The notes: generated from the sequence alone by a model not told the origin. DNA of 64,000 nt from an uncultured Acetatifactor sp. (GCA_910583845.1 CAJUAB010000005.1:124001-188000), one strand, 5' to 3'; counted from the first letter of the stretch, positions 54,128 to 63,301 are shown. Program-made: numbers and translations.

Positions 54128-57113
54128 CGTGTTTGATTTGCAGAATCTCGTAGATCGTTTTCAGGCAAATATAGAATTTTATAAAGATACGAAAAACGCA
54201 TATAATGAACATTCTTGCAGGATTGAATATATTGATCGGTTTTTAAAACTCTTGGGATGGGATGTTGCAAATGAAAAAGGCTTGGCACCGCAATACAGGG
54301 AAGTTGTTGCTGAAAATTACTCTACTCGTACGGATCGCCCTGATTATACGATTACGCTTAGAGGCGTTCCCAAGTTTTTTATAGAGGCCAAAAAGCCGGC
54401 CGTTGATATCACAAGAGATGCATCTCCAGCTATTCAGACGAGAAAGTATGGGTGGAATGCAAAACATAGATTGGCAGTGTTGACAAATTTTGAATATCTT
54501 GCGATTTATGATACTTGCCATGTGGCTAAAGAAGGCGATAATTGTGCAGTAGCCCGATATCGCTTATATCATTATACAGAATATGTTAAGAAGTTTGCCG
54601 AAATTCATAGTTTAATTTCAAGAAATGCCGTATATTCAGGTGAATTTGATTCATATTTAGATGTTAATTTTCCGGCATCAGGCGGATCTATACAACAGGT
54701 AGATACTTTATTCCTATCGCAGATAAATGAATGGCGTGTGGCCCTTAGTAATGAACTATATGCAAAGGGTGGTCGCTATGTGTCTCTGGAGGTATTGAAC
54801 GATGTTGTTCAAGAATTTATTAATCAGATAGTATTCCTGAGAATTTGCGAAGACAAAAATTTGCCGTTGTATCATAAACTGAAAGACACGATTACTGATT
54901 CGATTCAATTGAAAGATAAATTAGAGGAATTGTTCCGCTCTTCAGATCGACGCTACAATTCCGGAATGTTTTCTGGAGAAGATATTATTTTTGACCTCTC
55001 TTGTGAAGTGATAAAAGATATGATTGCGGGATTGTATTATCCCCAAAGCCCATATCTGTTTAATATCATTGAGCCTAATTTGCTGGGAAAAATCTATGAA
55101 ATGTTTTTAACGGAGCAATTAGTGTTGCTTGATGATAATACGGTTGGTCTTGGTCAAAAGAAAGATTGTCAGAATAGATCTGTTGTGACAACACCTACAG
55201 AAATTGTTAAGTATATGGTCGAAAAAACGCTTTCCAAAGTTTGTGAAGGAAAAACACCTGTAGAAATTTTGGAGATCAGCGTTGCGGATATTGCGTGCGG
55301 TTCTGGTATTTTCTTGGAAGAAGCATTTGCGTATTTGCAGAATTATTGTGTACAGTGGTATGTAAGCCATGGTCAGACTGACCATTTAGTGGAGATTGGT
55401 GTTGATTTATATAAATTGCCACTCCATGAGAAGAAAGAAATTCTTTGCTCTTGTATTTATGGTATAGATATCGATATTCATGCAGTCGAAGTTGCTAAAT
55501 TCTCTTTATTAATAAAGCTGATTGAGGATGAAACTGCACCGTCTGTTGCAGAAGTTATACCGATCCTTCCTGATTTAAGCAATAATATTCATTTTGGTAA
55601 TTCGCTTGTGAGTCATACAGATATGACTGGAATTTCTGGTGCTGCTCATCAGACGACAGACATTGTTCCGTTTGATTGGAATGAAATTAACGAAGGTAAT
55701 CGTTTTGATGCAATTATTGGGAATCCACCCTATGTAAATACAGAGGGAATGCATATGCTATTACCAAGTGCTGAGTTTGAAATTTACAAGAAGAAATATA
55801 GAAGTGCTTATAAGCAATTTGACAAGTACTTTATTTTTATTGAGAGAGCAATTGACAAAGTAAAAGATAACGGATTTGTTTGCTATATTGTTCCCAATAA
55901 GTTCTTCAAAATTGGTGCAGGCGAAAACTTACGGGACTTGATTGCCAAAAGGAAAATGCTTGTAAGCTTGGATGACTTTGGAGATGCACAGTTATTTGAA
56001 GACAAAACGATTTATAGTTCTATTGTATTTCTTTGCAAAGCTGAACAAGTATCATTTGTTTACAATAGTATTGATTCTGCAAATAAGTTATGGGCCGGGG
56101 AAGCAATTGATTTAGTGGAGTTTTCTGCTGCTGTGTTGAATAAATTGCCGTGGAGGCTTACTACGGATTTGGATTTTCTGAAAATGCTCCAGAGATTGGA
56201 TACTGTAGCAGTTCCAATTACAAAACATGCCGATATTTTTACAGGGATACAGACCAGTGCAGAGCAGAAGCGTACTTATTGGTTTATTGATGAGGAAATG
56301 ATTGATGAAACAGAGGAATGTTATACATTTCAGCGAGATGGCGCAACATTTTCTATTGAAAAATCGATTCTTCGTCCATACTTTAAGCCTGTAAAAAAAT
56401 CAGAAAAGAAGCAAAATACATATAGCTATTTAACAACCAATAAGCACATCATTTTCCCTTATGATAGCAATGGAAAGATTATACCTTTAGAGGAATTGAA
56501 AACTGATTATCCAGGAACATATGCGTATCTTTTGGCTAATTATGATGTTTTAGCACCAAAGGGTATTGTTCCTGGTGGAAAAAGAGACGTCAATTATGCA
56601 ACGGCAGACACATGGTATCGCTATGGACGCCACCAGGCATTAACCGCATTTAATAATAGAAAGAAACTTATTGTGGGGATTCTAAGTAAAGACCCTATGT
56701 ATGCTCTTGATACAAATGATTATTTAATTGCATCAGGTGACACTGCTGGATATTGTGCTGTTTGTAAACAAGATGGAAGTCCATATGAATTAGAGTATAT
56801 TCAGGCTTGGTTGACAAACTATTATACAGAAAGAATTTTGCAAATTATCGGAAGTGATTTTGAAAATGGCTTTTATTCCAGAGGACGTTCTGTACTTGTT
56901 ACGTTGCCGTTTGTAGAACTGGACTTCGATGATTTGAGACAGAAAGCTATTTATGACAGAGTAGTGGAAGCGACCAGAACAATTTATCTAATCAACGAAA
57001 AAATAGCTGAGCAACCAGCAAAACGAATCGCTAATACTTTGCAAAGACAAAAAGAAAGTTTAATAAATGAGATTCAAGAGCTGATTGCACGAGTATATCG
57101 CCTTGAATTTTAA
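54120..57113 (+). CDS. Type IIG (Eco57I-like) restriction endonuclease-methyltransferase
   Basis: This 997-residue bifunctional enzyme has an N-terminal nuclease domain with a PD-(D/E)XK pattern: Asp75 (RPDYTI) and Glu89-Ala-Lys91 (FIEAKKP). The middle N6-adenine methyltransferase has motif I DIACGSGIFLEEA (Asp390) and catalytic NPPY (Asn535-Tyr538). The C-terminal TaqI-like target recognition region (about 690-950) ends in helices with Gln/Arg repeats. Such enzymes cut a set distance from an asymmetric site and methylate one strand. ATG 54120 has AAAGGCGGAG before it. The gene is visibly more A+T-rich than the metabolic genes to the left, consistent with horizontal transfer. Confidence 0.9.
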   Translation: MNSVFDLQNLVDRFQANIEFYKDTKNAYNEHSCRIEYIDRFLKLLGWDVANEKGLAPQYREVVAENYSTRTDRPDYTITLRGVPKFFIEAKKPAVDITRDASPAIQTRKYGWNAKHRLAVLTNFEYLAIYDTCHVAKEGDNCAVARYRLYHYTEYVKKFAEIHSLISRNAVYSGEFDSYLDVNFPASGGSIQQVDTLFLSQINEWRVALSNELYAKGGRYVSLEVLNDVVQEFINQIVFLRICEDKNLPLYHKLKDTITDSIQLKDKLEELFRSSDRRYNSGMFSGEDIIFDLSCEVIKDMIAGLYYPQSPYLFNIIEPNLLGKIYEMFLTEQLVLLDDNTVGLGQKKDCQNRSVVTTPTEIVKYMVEKTLSKVCEGKTPVEILEISVADIACGSGIFLEEAFAYLQNYCVQWYVSHGQTDHLVEIGVDLYKLPLHEKKEILCSCIYGIDIDIHAVEVAKFSLLIKLIEDETAPSVAEVIPILPDLSNNIHFGNSLVSHTDMTGISGAAHQTTDIVPFDWNEINEGNRFDAIIGNPPYVNTEGMHMLLPSAEFEIYKKKYRSAYKQFDKYFIFIERAIDKVKDNGFVCYIVPNKFFKIGAGENLRDLIAKRKMLVSLDDFGDAQLFEDKTIYSSIVFLCKAEQVSFVYNSIDSANKLWAGEAIDLVEFSAAVLNKLPWRLTTDLDFLKMLQRLDTVAVPITKHADIFTGIQTSAEQKRTYWFIDEEMIDETEECYTFQRDGATFSIEKSILRPYFKPVKKSEKKQNTYSYLTTNKHIIFPYDSNGKIIPLEELKTDYPGTYAYLLANYDVLAPKGIVPGGKRDVNYATADTWYRYGRHQALTAFNNRKKLIVGILSKDPMYALDTNDYLIASGDTAGYCAVCKQDGSPYELEYIQAWLTNYYTERILQIIGSDFENGFYSRGRSVLVTLPFVELDFDDLRQKAIYDRVVEATRTIYLINEKIAEQPAKRIANTLQRQKESLINEIQELIARVYRLEF

Positions 57114-57125
57114 AGAGGTAAAACA

Positions 57126-58751
57126 ATGAGGCTCAAGAAGAACAGTTCAGAACAGAAGTTAAGAGGAGCATATTATACTCCATTGCAGCTTGCAGATGCT
57201 ATGGTGGGACTTTTTGCGTCTCAAAATATCGCCACTGTGTTGGAGCCAAGTTGTGGTGATGGAGTGTTTCTTGACAGCCTAAAAAATCTGAAGCTTCTGG
57301 ATAAAGTAAGAAGACTAACAGCTGTGGAAATCGAGCCAGATGAAGCGGAAAAAGTACGTAGTCGATATTGGGGTTTTGGTCAGATTGAAGTCTGTACTGA
57401 AGATTTTTTTGATTATTATTATCGTGTGCTCGGCAAAGAAAGTTTTGACTTGATTTTAGGAAATCCGCCCTATATTCGTTACCAATACCTGAGAGAAAGC
57501 CAGAGAGAAATGCAATCTGAAATTCTGACTTCTCATGGAATGAAAGCTAATAAGTTAATAAATGCATGGGTTGCATTTATTGTAGCATGTGTGCAGTTAC
57601 TTTCTGAAAACGGGAAAATAGCATTTGTTATTCCGGCAGAAATTCTTCAGGTAGCTTATGCTGAGGATCTGCGTTTGTATTTGGCAAATAATCTTGCAAG
57701 AATTACTTTGATTACATTTGAGCAATTAGTTTTTCCTGATATAGAACAGGAAGTAGTCGTTTTTATTGGCGAAAAAGGTAAGGAAGAAAAAGGGATTCGT
57801 ATCCTTGAGATGAATAATCTTGATAGTTTTGCCCGACTCAAGTTAGAACGGAATGATTTTCAGAAATTGCAACATGTTAAGGAAAAATGGACGAAATATT
57901 TCGTGAATCCAAATGAAATGTCTCTTATTCAGGAACTCCGCAATGATAATCGATTTGCGAAGTTCTCTGAGTATGGCGTAATTAATATTGGTATTACGAC
58001 TGGAAATAATGGTTATTTTTCGGTTACTGAAGAAACCACAGAGCAATATGGCTTGGCGGATGTTACTCTTCCGTTGATTGGCCGGAGTTCCCATGCACAT
58101 GGAATATATTTCACACAAGAGGATTGGGAAAAAAATAAGGGCATAGGAAAACGTGCAAGGCTAATTAATTTTCCTGAGATTCCGTATGAGGAATATCCTG
58201 ACGGACATAAGCAATACATTTCGTTTGGTGAAAAAAATGGTGAACACGAAGGATATAAATGTTCTATTAGAGATAGATGGTATATTGTTCCATCTGTATG
58301 GGTACCAGATGCTTTTTTCTTAAGGAGGAACAACTTGTATCCTAAATTTGTTTTGAATAAATGTGGTGCGGTATCAACGGATACAATGCACAGAATGAAG
58401 TTCAAAGAAGGGGTCATACCGGAAAACATTCTTCTTGCTTACTATAATAGTATCTCCTTTGCTTTTACGGAGATTTGTGGACGAAGTTATGGAGGTGGTG
58501 TACTTGAAGTGCTTCCCGGCGAAATGGGAAACATTTTGCTTCCTAAGGTAGATGCTGTTAATCCCAAGCTTAGAGAAACGCTTTTAGCACATATTGATTC
58601 TGTTGTGCGAAGTGGTGAAGATATTGAAACGGCTTTGAATATTGTTGACGAGGAACTTCTTGTTAAAACTATAGGGATTGATTCTGAAATTTGCCGCAAG
58701 TGTCGTGCCATTTGGAAGAAGATGCAGCGACGTAGATTAGGACGAGGATAA
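57126..58751 (+). CDS. Companion N6-adenine DNA methyltransferase
   Basis: This 541-residue methyltransferase has motif I LEPSCGDGVFLDSL (Glu40-Gly46 region) and catalytic NPPY (Asn113-Tyr116), followed by a long target-recognition half. It starts 13 bases after the Type IIG gene with AAAGAGG before the ATG. In Eco57I-type systems a separate methyltransferase protects both strands of the site; this gene fits that role. No nuclease motif is seen in it. Confidence 0.9.
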   Translation: MRLKKNSSEQKLRGAYYTPLQLADAMVGLFASQNIATVLEPSCGDGVFLDSLKNLKLLDKVRRLTAVEIEPDEAEKVRSRYWGFGQIEVCTEDFFDYYYRVLGKESFDLILGNPPYIRYQYLRESQREMQSEILTSHGMKANKLINAWVAFIVACVQLLSENGKIAFVIPAEILQVAYAEDLRLYLANNLARITLITFEQLVFPDIEQEVVVFIGEKGKEEKGIRILEMNNLDSFARLKLERNDFQKLQHVKEKWTKYFVNPNEMSLIQELRNDNRFAKFSEYGVINIGITTGNNGYFSVTEETTEQYGLADVTLPLIGRSSHAHGIYFTQEDWEKNKGIGKRARLINFPEIPYEEYPDGHKQYISFGEKNGEHEGYKCSIRDRWYIVPSVWVPDAFFLRRNNLYPKFVLNKCGAVSTDTMHRMKFKEGVIPENILLAYYNSISFAFTEICGRSYGGGVLEVLPGEMGNILLPKVDAVNPKLRETLLAHIDSVVRSGEDIETALNIVDEELLVKTIGIDSEICRKCRAIWKKMQRRRLGRG

Positions 58752-58770
58752 ATAGGAGGTAAATTTATTA

Positions 58771-58957
58771 TGATAAAGATACTTTTCGTCTGTCATGGCA
58801 GCACGTCGGAAAGCCGGGAATTGGCGGCACTTGTGGGGCATAACGGGGCAAATCGCGGCATTTGGGAAAGTGGGTTACTACGGTTTTACTACGAGTGAGG
58901 GAACGAAAAAAGAGCCTACATTTTCAAGCCCTTTTTCCGTGATTTGCGACTTAGGTT
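58771..58957 (+). pseudogene. Fragment of a LMW phosphatase-like start at a junction
   Basis: After a good ribosome site (AGGAGG), the first eleven residues, MIKILFVCHGS, match the start of low-molecular-weight protein tyrosine phosphatases, then similarity stops abruptly and the frame closes near 58898. The downstream bases have no gene I can name. This looks like an insertion or deletion junction. Confidence 0.4.
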
Positions 58958-59266
58958 TTACCTTTCTTGGGATAGTTCTTTTGCTTCTGTCGGCAGGCAT
59001 TTCCCCAAAAACATGGCCTTGCAGTCGGAAAAGCCAAGCAGGTAGGCGAGCATCCCAAACCGGGAGCCCAGCGCGTTCTGCTCGCTGACGTAGCGGTCAA
59101 TCAGCAGCCGGATTTCTTTTGATAAATCCATCCTGTCCAGTTCGCCGGAGTATATGTCCGACTTGCGGAGAATCGCCTGGTATTCCCCGTCACTGCTCAC
59201 GATACCGTTCATGACGCTGTGCATGCGTGTGTCCATGAGCTGGTACAATGCAGAATCTTTTTCCAA
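58958..59266 (-). CDS. Small helical protein of mobile-element type, unknown
   Basis: This 102-residue protein is read from a TTG start at 59264-59266, chosen because GGAAGGAGGG lies 6 bases before it. It is helical and acidic (DSALYQLMDTRMHSVMNGIVSSDGEY, LSKEIRLLIDRYVSEQNALGSRFGMLAYLLGFSDC). Similar proteins occur in integrative elements of Clostridia, from memory; no function is known. It lies about 100 bases downstream of the toxN-like gene on the same strand. Confidence 0.6.
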   Translation of the reverse strand: MEKDSALYQLMDTRMHSVMNGIVSSDGEYQAILRKSDIYSGELDRMDLSKEIRLLIDRYVSEQNALGSRFGMLAYLLGFSDCKAMFLGKCLPTEAKELSQER

Positions 59267-59372
59267 TCCAATCCCTCCTTCCGTGGTGTCGTAGCTTACC
59301 TCTGTTTTGGCGGGATAGCAAGAGGAAAAATAAAAAAGCTGGAAAACCGCTTGTAGCGTCCGATTTTTTTGG

Positions 59373-59924
59373 CTAATTGTTTTTCTTTTCAATAAATTTA
59401 TCATGCATCTGTTCGAGCAATGTAAAATCAACCGTGTTTTTCAGATATCCGATGGCAGGATTGCTTTCCTTTTTCTGTTTATACAGAATTTTTGCATTTT
59501 GGATAATCTTGTTTTTGTTTTTACGGATAAAAAGCATTTCCTTATGTATGAGAGCCTTATAAAATAAATCTTGTTCATGCTCCATATCATACAGGGTTAA
59601 TTCCGATGCAGGAACAGGAATCATATTACTCAGTTTCAAGGTTCCCTTTAATTCCAGTTCCCCGGAGGAAGATTGGGCAGTGATACGGATGATAGGGATA
59701 ATGCTCCCGCGGATTTTCTGTACGCCGTTTTCCAAACGGTAATCAGAATTTTTAGGGGAGGAAAGGGGAATGTAATAGTTATACCCGTTAATGCTGTATA
59801 CAATGCCCAGATACTTCCGGGTATGGATTCGGTCATTTTCTTTTGAAGAGAAAACATTTTTTTCAACGGTACTGATATATGAGATGTATTCTTCAGATAC
59901 TTCATATAATTTCAATTCGCTCAT
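59373..59924 (-). CDS. Type III toxin-antitoxin endoribonuclease, ToxN/AbiQ family
   Basis: This 183-residue protein has the ToxN/AbiQ pattern: a start like LKLYEVSEEYISYIS, RKYLGIVYSINGYNYYIPLSSPKNSDYR (the LxSPK core at residues 54-58), then a middle segment, IPIIRITA, and helices ending NTVDFTLLEQMHDKFIEKKNN. Family members cleave RNA and are held inactive by a repeat RNA, causing abortive infection or dormancy when freed. GTAGGAGATACC precedes the ATG. Upstream on the same strand are a terminator, three direct repeats and a consensus promoter, the standard toxIN layout. Confidence 0.88.
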   Translation of the reverse strand: MSELKLYEVSEEYISYISTVEKNVFSSKENDRIHTRKYLGIVYSINGYNYYIPLSSPKNSDYRLENGVQKIRGSIIPIIRITAQSSSGELELKGTLKLSNMIPVPASELTLYDMEHEQDLFYKALIHKEMLFIRKNKNKIIQNAKILYKQKKESNPAIGYLKNTVDFTLLEQMHDKFIEKKNN

Positions 59925-59941
59925 TGGTATCTCCTACAGAG

Positions 59942-59966
59942 AAAAGGGCGATCATGGCGATCACCC
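59942..59966 (-). terminator. Terminator between antitoxin RNA and toxin gene
   Basis: On the minus strand GGGTGATC pairs with GATCGCCC (one wobble) around a 5-base loop, followed by TTTTC. It sits 18 bases before the toxin ATG, as in known type III systems where it limits toxin mRNA. Confidence 0.75.
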
Positions 59967-60104
59967 TTCGATTTTAAAGTTTCCCACTGTCTGGCAGGGA
60001 ATCTCCTGATTGATAAAGTTTTCCACTATCTGGCAGGAACTCTCCTGAATATAAAGTTTTCCACTGTCTGGCAGGAACTCTCCTGACGATGGTTTCCCAT
60101 CTCT
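59967..60104 (-). ncRNA. Type III antitoxin RNA (ToxI-like) with three direct repeats
   Basis: Read on the + strand, units begin with AAAGTTT at 59976, 60015 and 60053 (periods 39 and 38) and share the core CCACTGTCTGGCAGG and TCTCCTGA. A partial match (GTTTCCCATCTCTG) at about 60092-60106 may be a decayed fourth unit. The RNA would start near 60104 from the promoter at 60111-60139 and end at the terminator. Each repeat is expected to be a pseudoknot that binds one toxin (known family behaviour; the fold was not computed). Confidence 0.85.
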
Positions 60105-60110
60105 GATATT

Positions 60111-60139
60111 ATTATACGTTTTTGCGGGAAATATGTCAA
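60111..60139 (-). promoter_or_regulatory. Consensus promoter of the antitoxin RNA
   Basis: On the minus strand a perfect TTGACA (complement of 60134-60139), 17 bases, and a perfect TATAAT (complement of 60111-60116). This is the strongest promoter match in the window, as expected for an abundant antitoxin RNA. Confidence 0.85.
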
Positions 60140-60175
60140 TAAAAATGAAAAATTCAATTTTGTGGTATAGTGTTT

Positions 60176-61660
60176 TTAAGGCGTTTGGATAAATGCTTCA
60201 TAGTTACAAGAGTCTTTTCGATATTCAATGCTTAAAATATACAGTTTGCCGGCTTCTAAATCAATAGCTAGAGAATCATAATTATAATCGAGAGATTTAT
60301 TATTTTCACCACTAATTCTGACAATGACTGACCCTCCGGAACTGAGATTCGTATCAAAATGATAGGTTCCAGTAATTGGTGCAGTGTAATAATACCGATC
60401 TTTTTGATCTTGATATGTGATACTGCCAGAGACTGAAGAGCTACCTGTAATGTCTGTTATTGGAATAGGAACTCCGGTACTAATAGCGTAATCACAAGTG
60501 CTGTTTCGGTATTCAATACTTAAAATGTATTTTTTGTTAGATTCTAAATTAATAGTTAAGGCATCATAATTATAATCAATAGATTTACCATTTTCGCCAC
60601 TGACCCTGACGATAACTGACCCTCCAGAACTGAGATTCGTGTCGAAACGATAAGTTCCAGTAACGGGTGCAGTATAGTAATATTTATCTTTTTGATCTCT
60701 ATATGTAATGTTTCCAGTAACAGAGGAAGGATTATCGGAAATATCAACTATCGGTATAGGGATGCCGATAGAAACGGTGTAATCACAAACTCCGTTTCTA
60801 TATTCTGTACTTAGTATGTATTTTTTCCCCGCTTCTAAATCAATAGATAGAGCATCATAATTATAATCAATGGACTTATCGTTTTCGCCACTGATTCTGA
60901 CAATAACTGACCCTCCAGAACTGAGATTGGTATCAAAACGATAAGTTCCAGTAACAGGTGCAGTATAATAATATTTATCCTTTTGGTCTTGGTATGTAAT
61001 ATTTCCAGAAACAGAAAGGGTATCGGAAATATCATTGATTGGAATAGGAACACCTATATTTACAGTATAATCACAAATACCATTTCGATATTCTACGCTT
61101 AATATATAGGTTTTTCCAGCTTCTAAATTAATGGTTAGGGCATCATAATTATAATCGATGGAATCTTCATTTTCATCACTTACTCTAATGATGACTGACC
61201 CTCCAGAACTGAGATTGGTATCAAAACGATAAATACCATCAATTAAAGGAATGTATCTATAGTTATCTTTTTGATCTTCTGCAATGAGACTTCCATTAAA
61301 CGAGACTTTATCCGAAATATCTTCAATATAATTTTGATATGCTATTGGTTCTTGTGATTCTGTTGGATTATTAGGTTGTGTATCACCAGAATCATCCATA
61401 TTTGGTTCTTTGTTGTCCAAAGTGGAATCAAACTCATATTCGTAGTTATTTTCTGAATTTTCATTTGTTGCCACTGGAGTAGGGTCACTGGATTTGGAAA
61501 GTAAAGTTTTAATACCATCATATAAAAAAGAAGAAACAATACTTAGAGCTATTGAAGCAATTATTCCTATTATAGCATTTTGATAACCGTCTTCTCTGCA
61601 CTTTAGAAATGTAAAGAAAATGCCTATAGCTAAAATTGCAAAGAATATTAAAAATTTCAT
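60176..61660 (-). CDS. Membrane-anchored protein with four near-identical beta-rich repeats
   Basis: This 494-residue protein has two N-terminal spans (LIFFAILAIGIFFTFLKC and NAIIGIIASIALSIVSSFLYDGI), an acidic Asn/Glu/Pro linker (about 60-112), and four repeats of about 96 residues. Each repeat begins DISD/DITG and carries GTYRFDTNLSSGGSVIVR, DYNYDALxIDLEAGK, YILSxEYRN and CDY. The pattern resembles the PPC-type beta sandwich. At DNA level CTGACCCTCC recurs with a spacing of about 290 bases, so duplication is recent. The repeats are probably extracellular. It lies directly upstream of the ToxIN-like locus on the same strand. Function unknown. Confidence 0.75.
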   Translation of the reverse strand: MKFLIFFAILAIGIFFTFLKCREDGYQNAIIGIIASIALSIVSSFLYDGIKTLLSKSSDPTPVATNENSENNYEYEFDSTLDNKEPNMDDSGDTQPNNPTESQEPIAYQNYIEDISDKVSFNGSLIAEDQKDNYRYIPLIDGIYRFDTNLSSGGSVIIRVSDENEDSIDYNYDALTINLEAGKTYILSVEYRNGICDYTVNIGVPIPINDISDTLSVSGNITYQDQKDKYYYTAPVTGTYRFDTNLSSGGSVIVRISGENDKSIDYNYDALSIDLEAGKKYILSTEYRNGVCDYTVSIGIPIPIVDISDNPSSVTGNITYRDQKDKYYYTAPVTGTYRFDTNLSSGGSVIVRVSGENGKSIDYNYDALTINLESNKKYILSIEYRNSTCDYAISTGVPIPITDITGSSSVSGSITYQDQKDRYYYTAPITGTYHFDTNLSSGGSVIVRISGENNKSLDYNYDSLAIDLEAGKLYILSIEYRKDSCNYEAFIQTP

Positions 61661-62329
61661 ATAAATTCCCCCTTTTTACACTTATTAAGTCTACATTATA
61701 TTACTACAAAATTCAATATAATTTGCAAAATTTTGACATCTGAATAGTGGATATTTGAAGATTATATAGGAGCCACATTATTTCGTAGAAAGAATTCTTA
61801 CAGAAAGGGGGTTAGTGTATGTCTAACAGCGTCGCAGGCGGCTATTTCCAATTGATGCCATAGGAATTTGGGTACTAACAGGCAAAAGTATTGAAGAATG
61901 GCTTAATACAATAGAAAGCAGGCTTTCTATTGTCATGAATCAAGGGATTTTGAGGCTTGGTGGGGTTCATCACGGTGGGTGGTGGACCCCTATTTTTGTG
62001 TTTTTTAACGCCGCTGATAGGATGGCGATTGGGCGGTGGTTTATACTATCACGCAAAACTACCGACTTTTGCGTGATAGTATGAGTTTTGCGTGAGAGTA
62101 TCGGGTTTCGCCTGTTTGTAGAAAAATGCTGTTGAAAAACGGGAAAGATTGTTATTTTAGTGGATATTTGATCTTTTTAAGGAACGTTGACAAGGAGTTT
62201 CGGATGAGTCTGGAAACTGCATAAAATCTCACTTCTTTTGTGCATGGAGTTGGTATTACCCCAAGGAACAATGCCCGGCGGTCTGAAAACTGAAGTGCTA
62301 AGAAAACTACAGGCATCACTTGATTTTCT
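61661..62329. other. A+T-rich gap without a gene, containing an iteron-like cluster
   Basis: These 669 bases hold no supportable gene; short frames lack ribosome sites. They contain the repeat cluster at 62043-62101 and stretches that resemble the ends of integrative elements (inference). The gap marks the right side of the accessory region. Confidence 0.55.
62043..62101. repeat. Three 16-bp iteron-like repeats, one inverted
   Basis: ATACTATCACGCAAAA (62043-62058) is the exact reverse complement of TTTTGCGTGATAGTAT (62067-62082). A third copy, TTTTGCGTGAGAGTAT (62086-62101), has one change and follows 19 bases after the second. This arrangement resembles replication or transfer origins of plasmid-like elements, but no replication gene is adjacent. 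Confidence 0.7.
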
Positions 62330-63301
62330 TCAATCAAATTCCTTCCAGAAACTTTTTGCACATGCCTCATAGCCTTCTTTGTCTATGAGATAGCTCATGC
62401 CATGGTCAGCTCCTGGAACAATCAATAATCTTTTGGGAGCTGTACATGCTATATAATTCTGATACGTCATCTCCACCGGGACAAAATGATCTTCTGTTCC
62501 GTGGATCAGCATGACAGGTGTATGTGATGTCCGCAAAGCATCTAATGTGGAACAATCAAATTTACAGGCCTCGTTCTTCCTTTCATAAATGCTTTTTGCA
62601 ACTGCCCTCCGCAGATGATAAGCAATATGCAGATTGTTATTTGCAATATGTCTCCAAATTTCATCCGGCGAGGTAAAGCCACAGTCTGCCATAATCCCAT
62701 GAACATTTTTCGGAAGGTTCAGACCTGCTGCCATCAACACCGTGGTAGCCCCCATAGAGATGCCACAAAGATAGATTGGCAGATCGGATGAAATATTTTC
62801 CGCTGCCCACCGTGTCCATTCCAGACAATCATAGCGTTCTGTTACACCAAATCCCATATAGTCTCCACCGCTGTTATTCTGCCCCCGTTGTTCTGCAAAT
62901 AAGACACCGCAATGGTTTTCATGCAGGAAGTCCGAAACGAGCCCAAAATCATTGCACCACGAGGAACGCCACCCATGCATGGCTATTATTATCCTCTGCG
63001 GCGCCTCGCAAGGGTACCAGTGGCCTGCCAGTTTCACCCCATCATACCCTTTTATTTTAACCGATACTGTTTCGACTGCTGCAAGCCTGTCCGCCGCCTC
63101 TTTTTGCTGCCTGAGAATTTCTTCGTCTACGAGGCTTCCTGAAATCAGATTCCCGGCCTTCTCCATTATTTTAGGGCTTTCACGGTTGAGCGCCGTCCTT
63201 ACAAGAAATTTTGTCGTAAGGCAGGCGGTGGCTCCGGCAAGGGCAGAAGTGGCAAGCAATGCGCCGGAAGTCATGGCAATTTTATTTTTAGAAATATTCA
63301 T
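62330..63301 (-). CDS. Alpha/beta hydrolase with N-terminal membrane anchor
   Basis: This 323-residue serine hydrolase has an N-terminal hydrophobic anchor (about 9-30, GALLATSALAGATACLTTKFL), an oxyanion region at AMHGWRSS, the nucleophile elbow GISMGA (Ser182), an acid in GTEDHFVP and the catalytic His in GADHGMSY. It matches the family of extracytoplasmic alpha/beta hydrolases of gut Clostridia (prolyl-oligopeptidase or BAAT-like). GAGGATGG precedes the ATG. It lies 77 bases downstream of the DUF308 gene on the same strand and is likely in its operon. Substrate unknown. Confidence 0.9.
   Translation of the reverse strand: MNISKNKIAMTSGALLATSALAGATACLTTKFLVRTALNRESPKIMEKAGNLISGSLVDEEILRQQKEAADRLAAVETVSVKIKGYDGVKLAGHWYPCEAPQRIIIAMHGWRSSWCNDFGLVSDFLHENHCGVLFAEQRGQNNSGGDYMGFGVTERYDCLEWTRWAAENISSDLPIYLCGISMGATTVLMAAGLNLPKNVHGIMADCGFTSPDEIWRHIANNNLHIAYHLRRAVAKSIYERKNEACKFDCSTLDALRTSHTPVMLIHGTEDHFVPVEMTYQNYIACTAPKRLLIVPGADHGMSYLIDKEGYEACAKSFWKEFD

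Noticed and set aside
59976..60091. CRISPR array
   Set aside because: Only three units, repeated end to end with no unique spacers, directly upstream of a ToxN-like gene and followed by a terminator. A type III antitoxin RNA explains it better.
62152..62370. 72-codon minus-strand frame
   Set aside because: It overlaps the end of the hydrolase gene in another frame and has no supporting signal.
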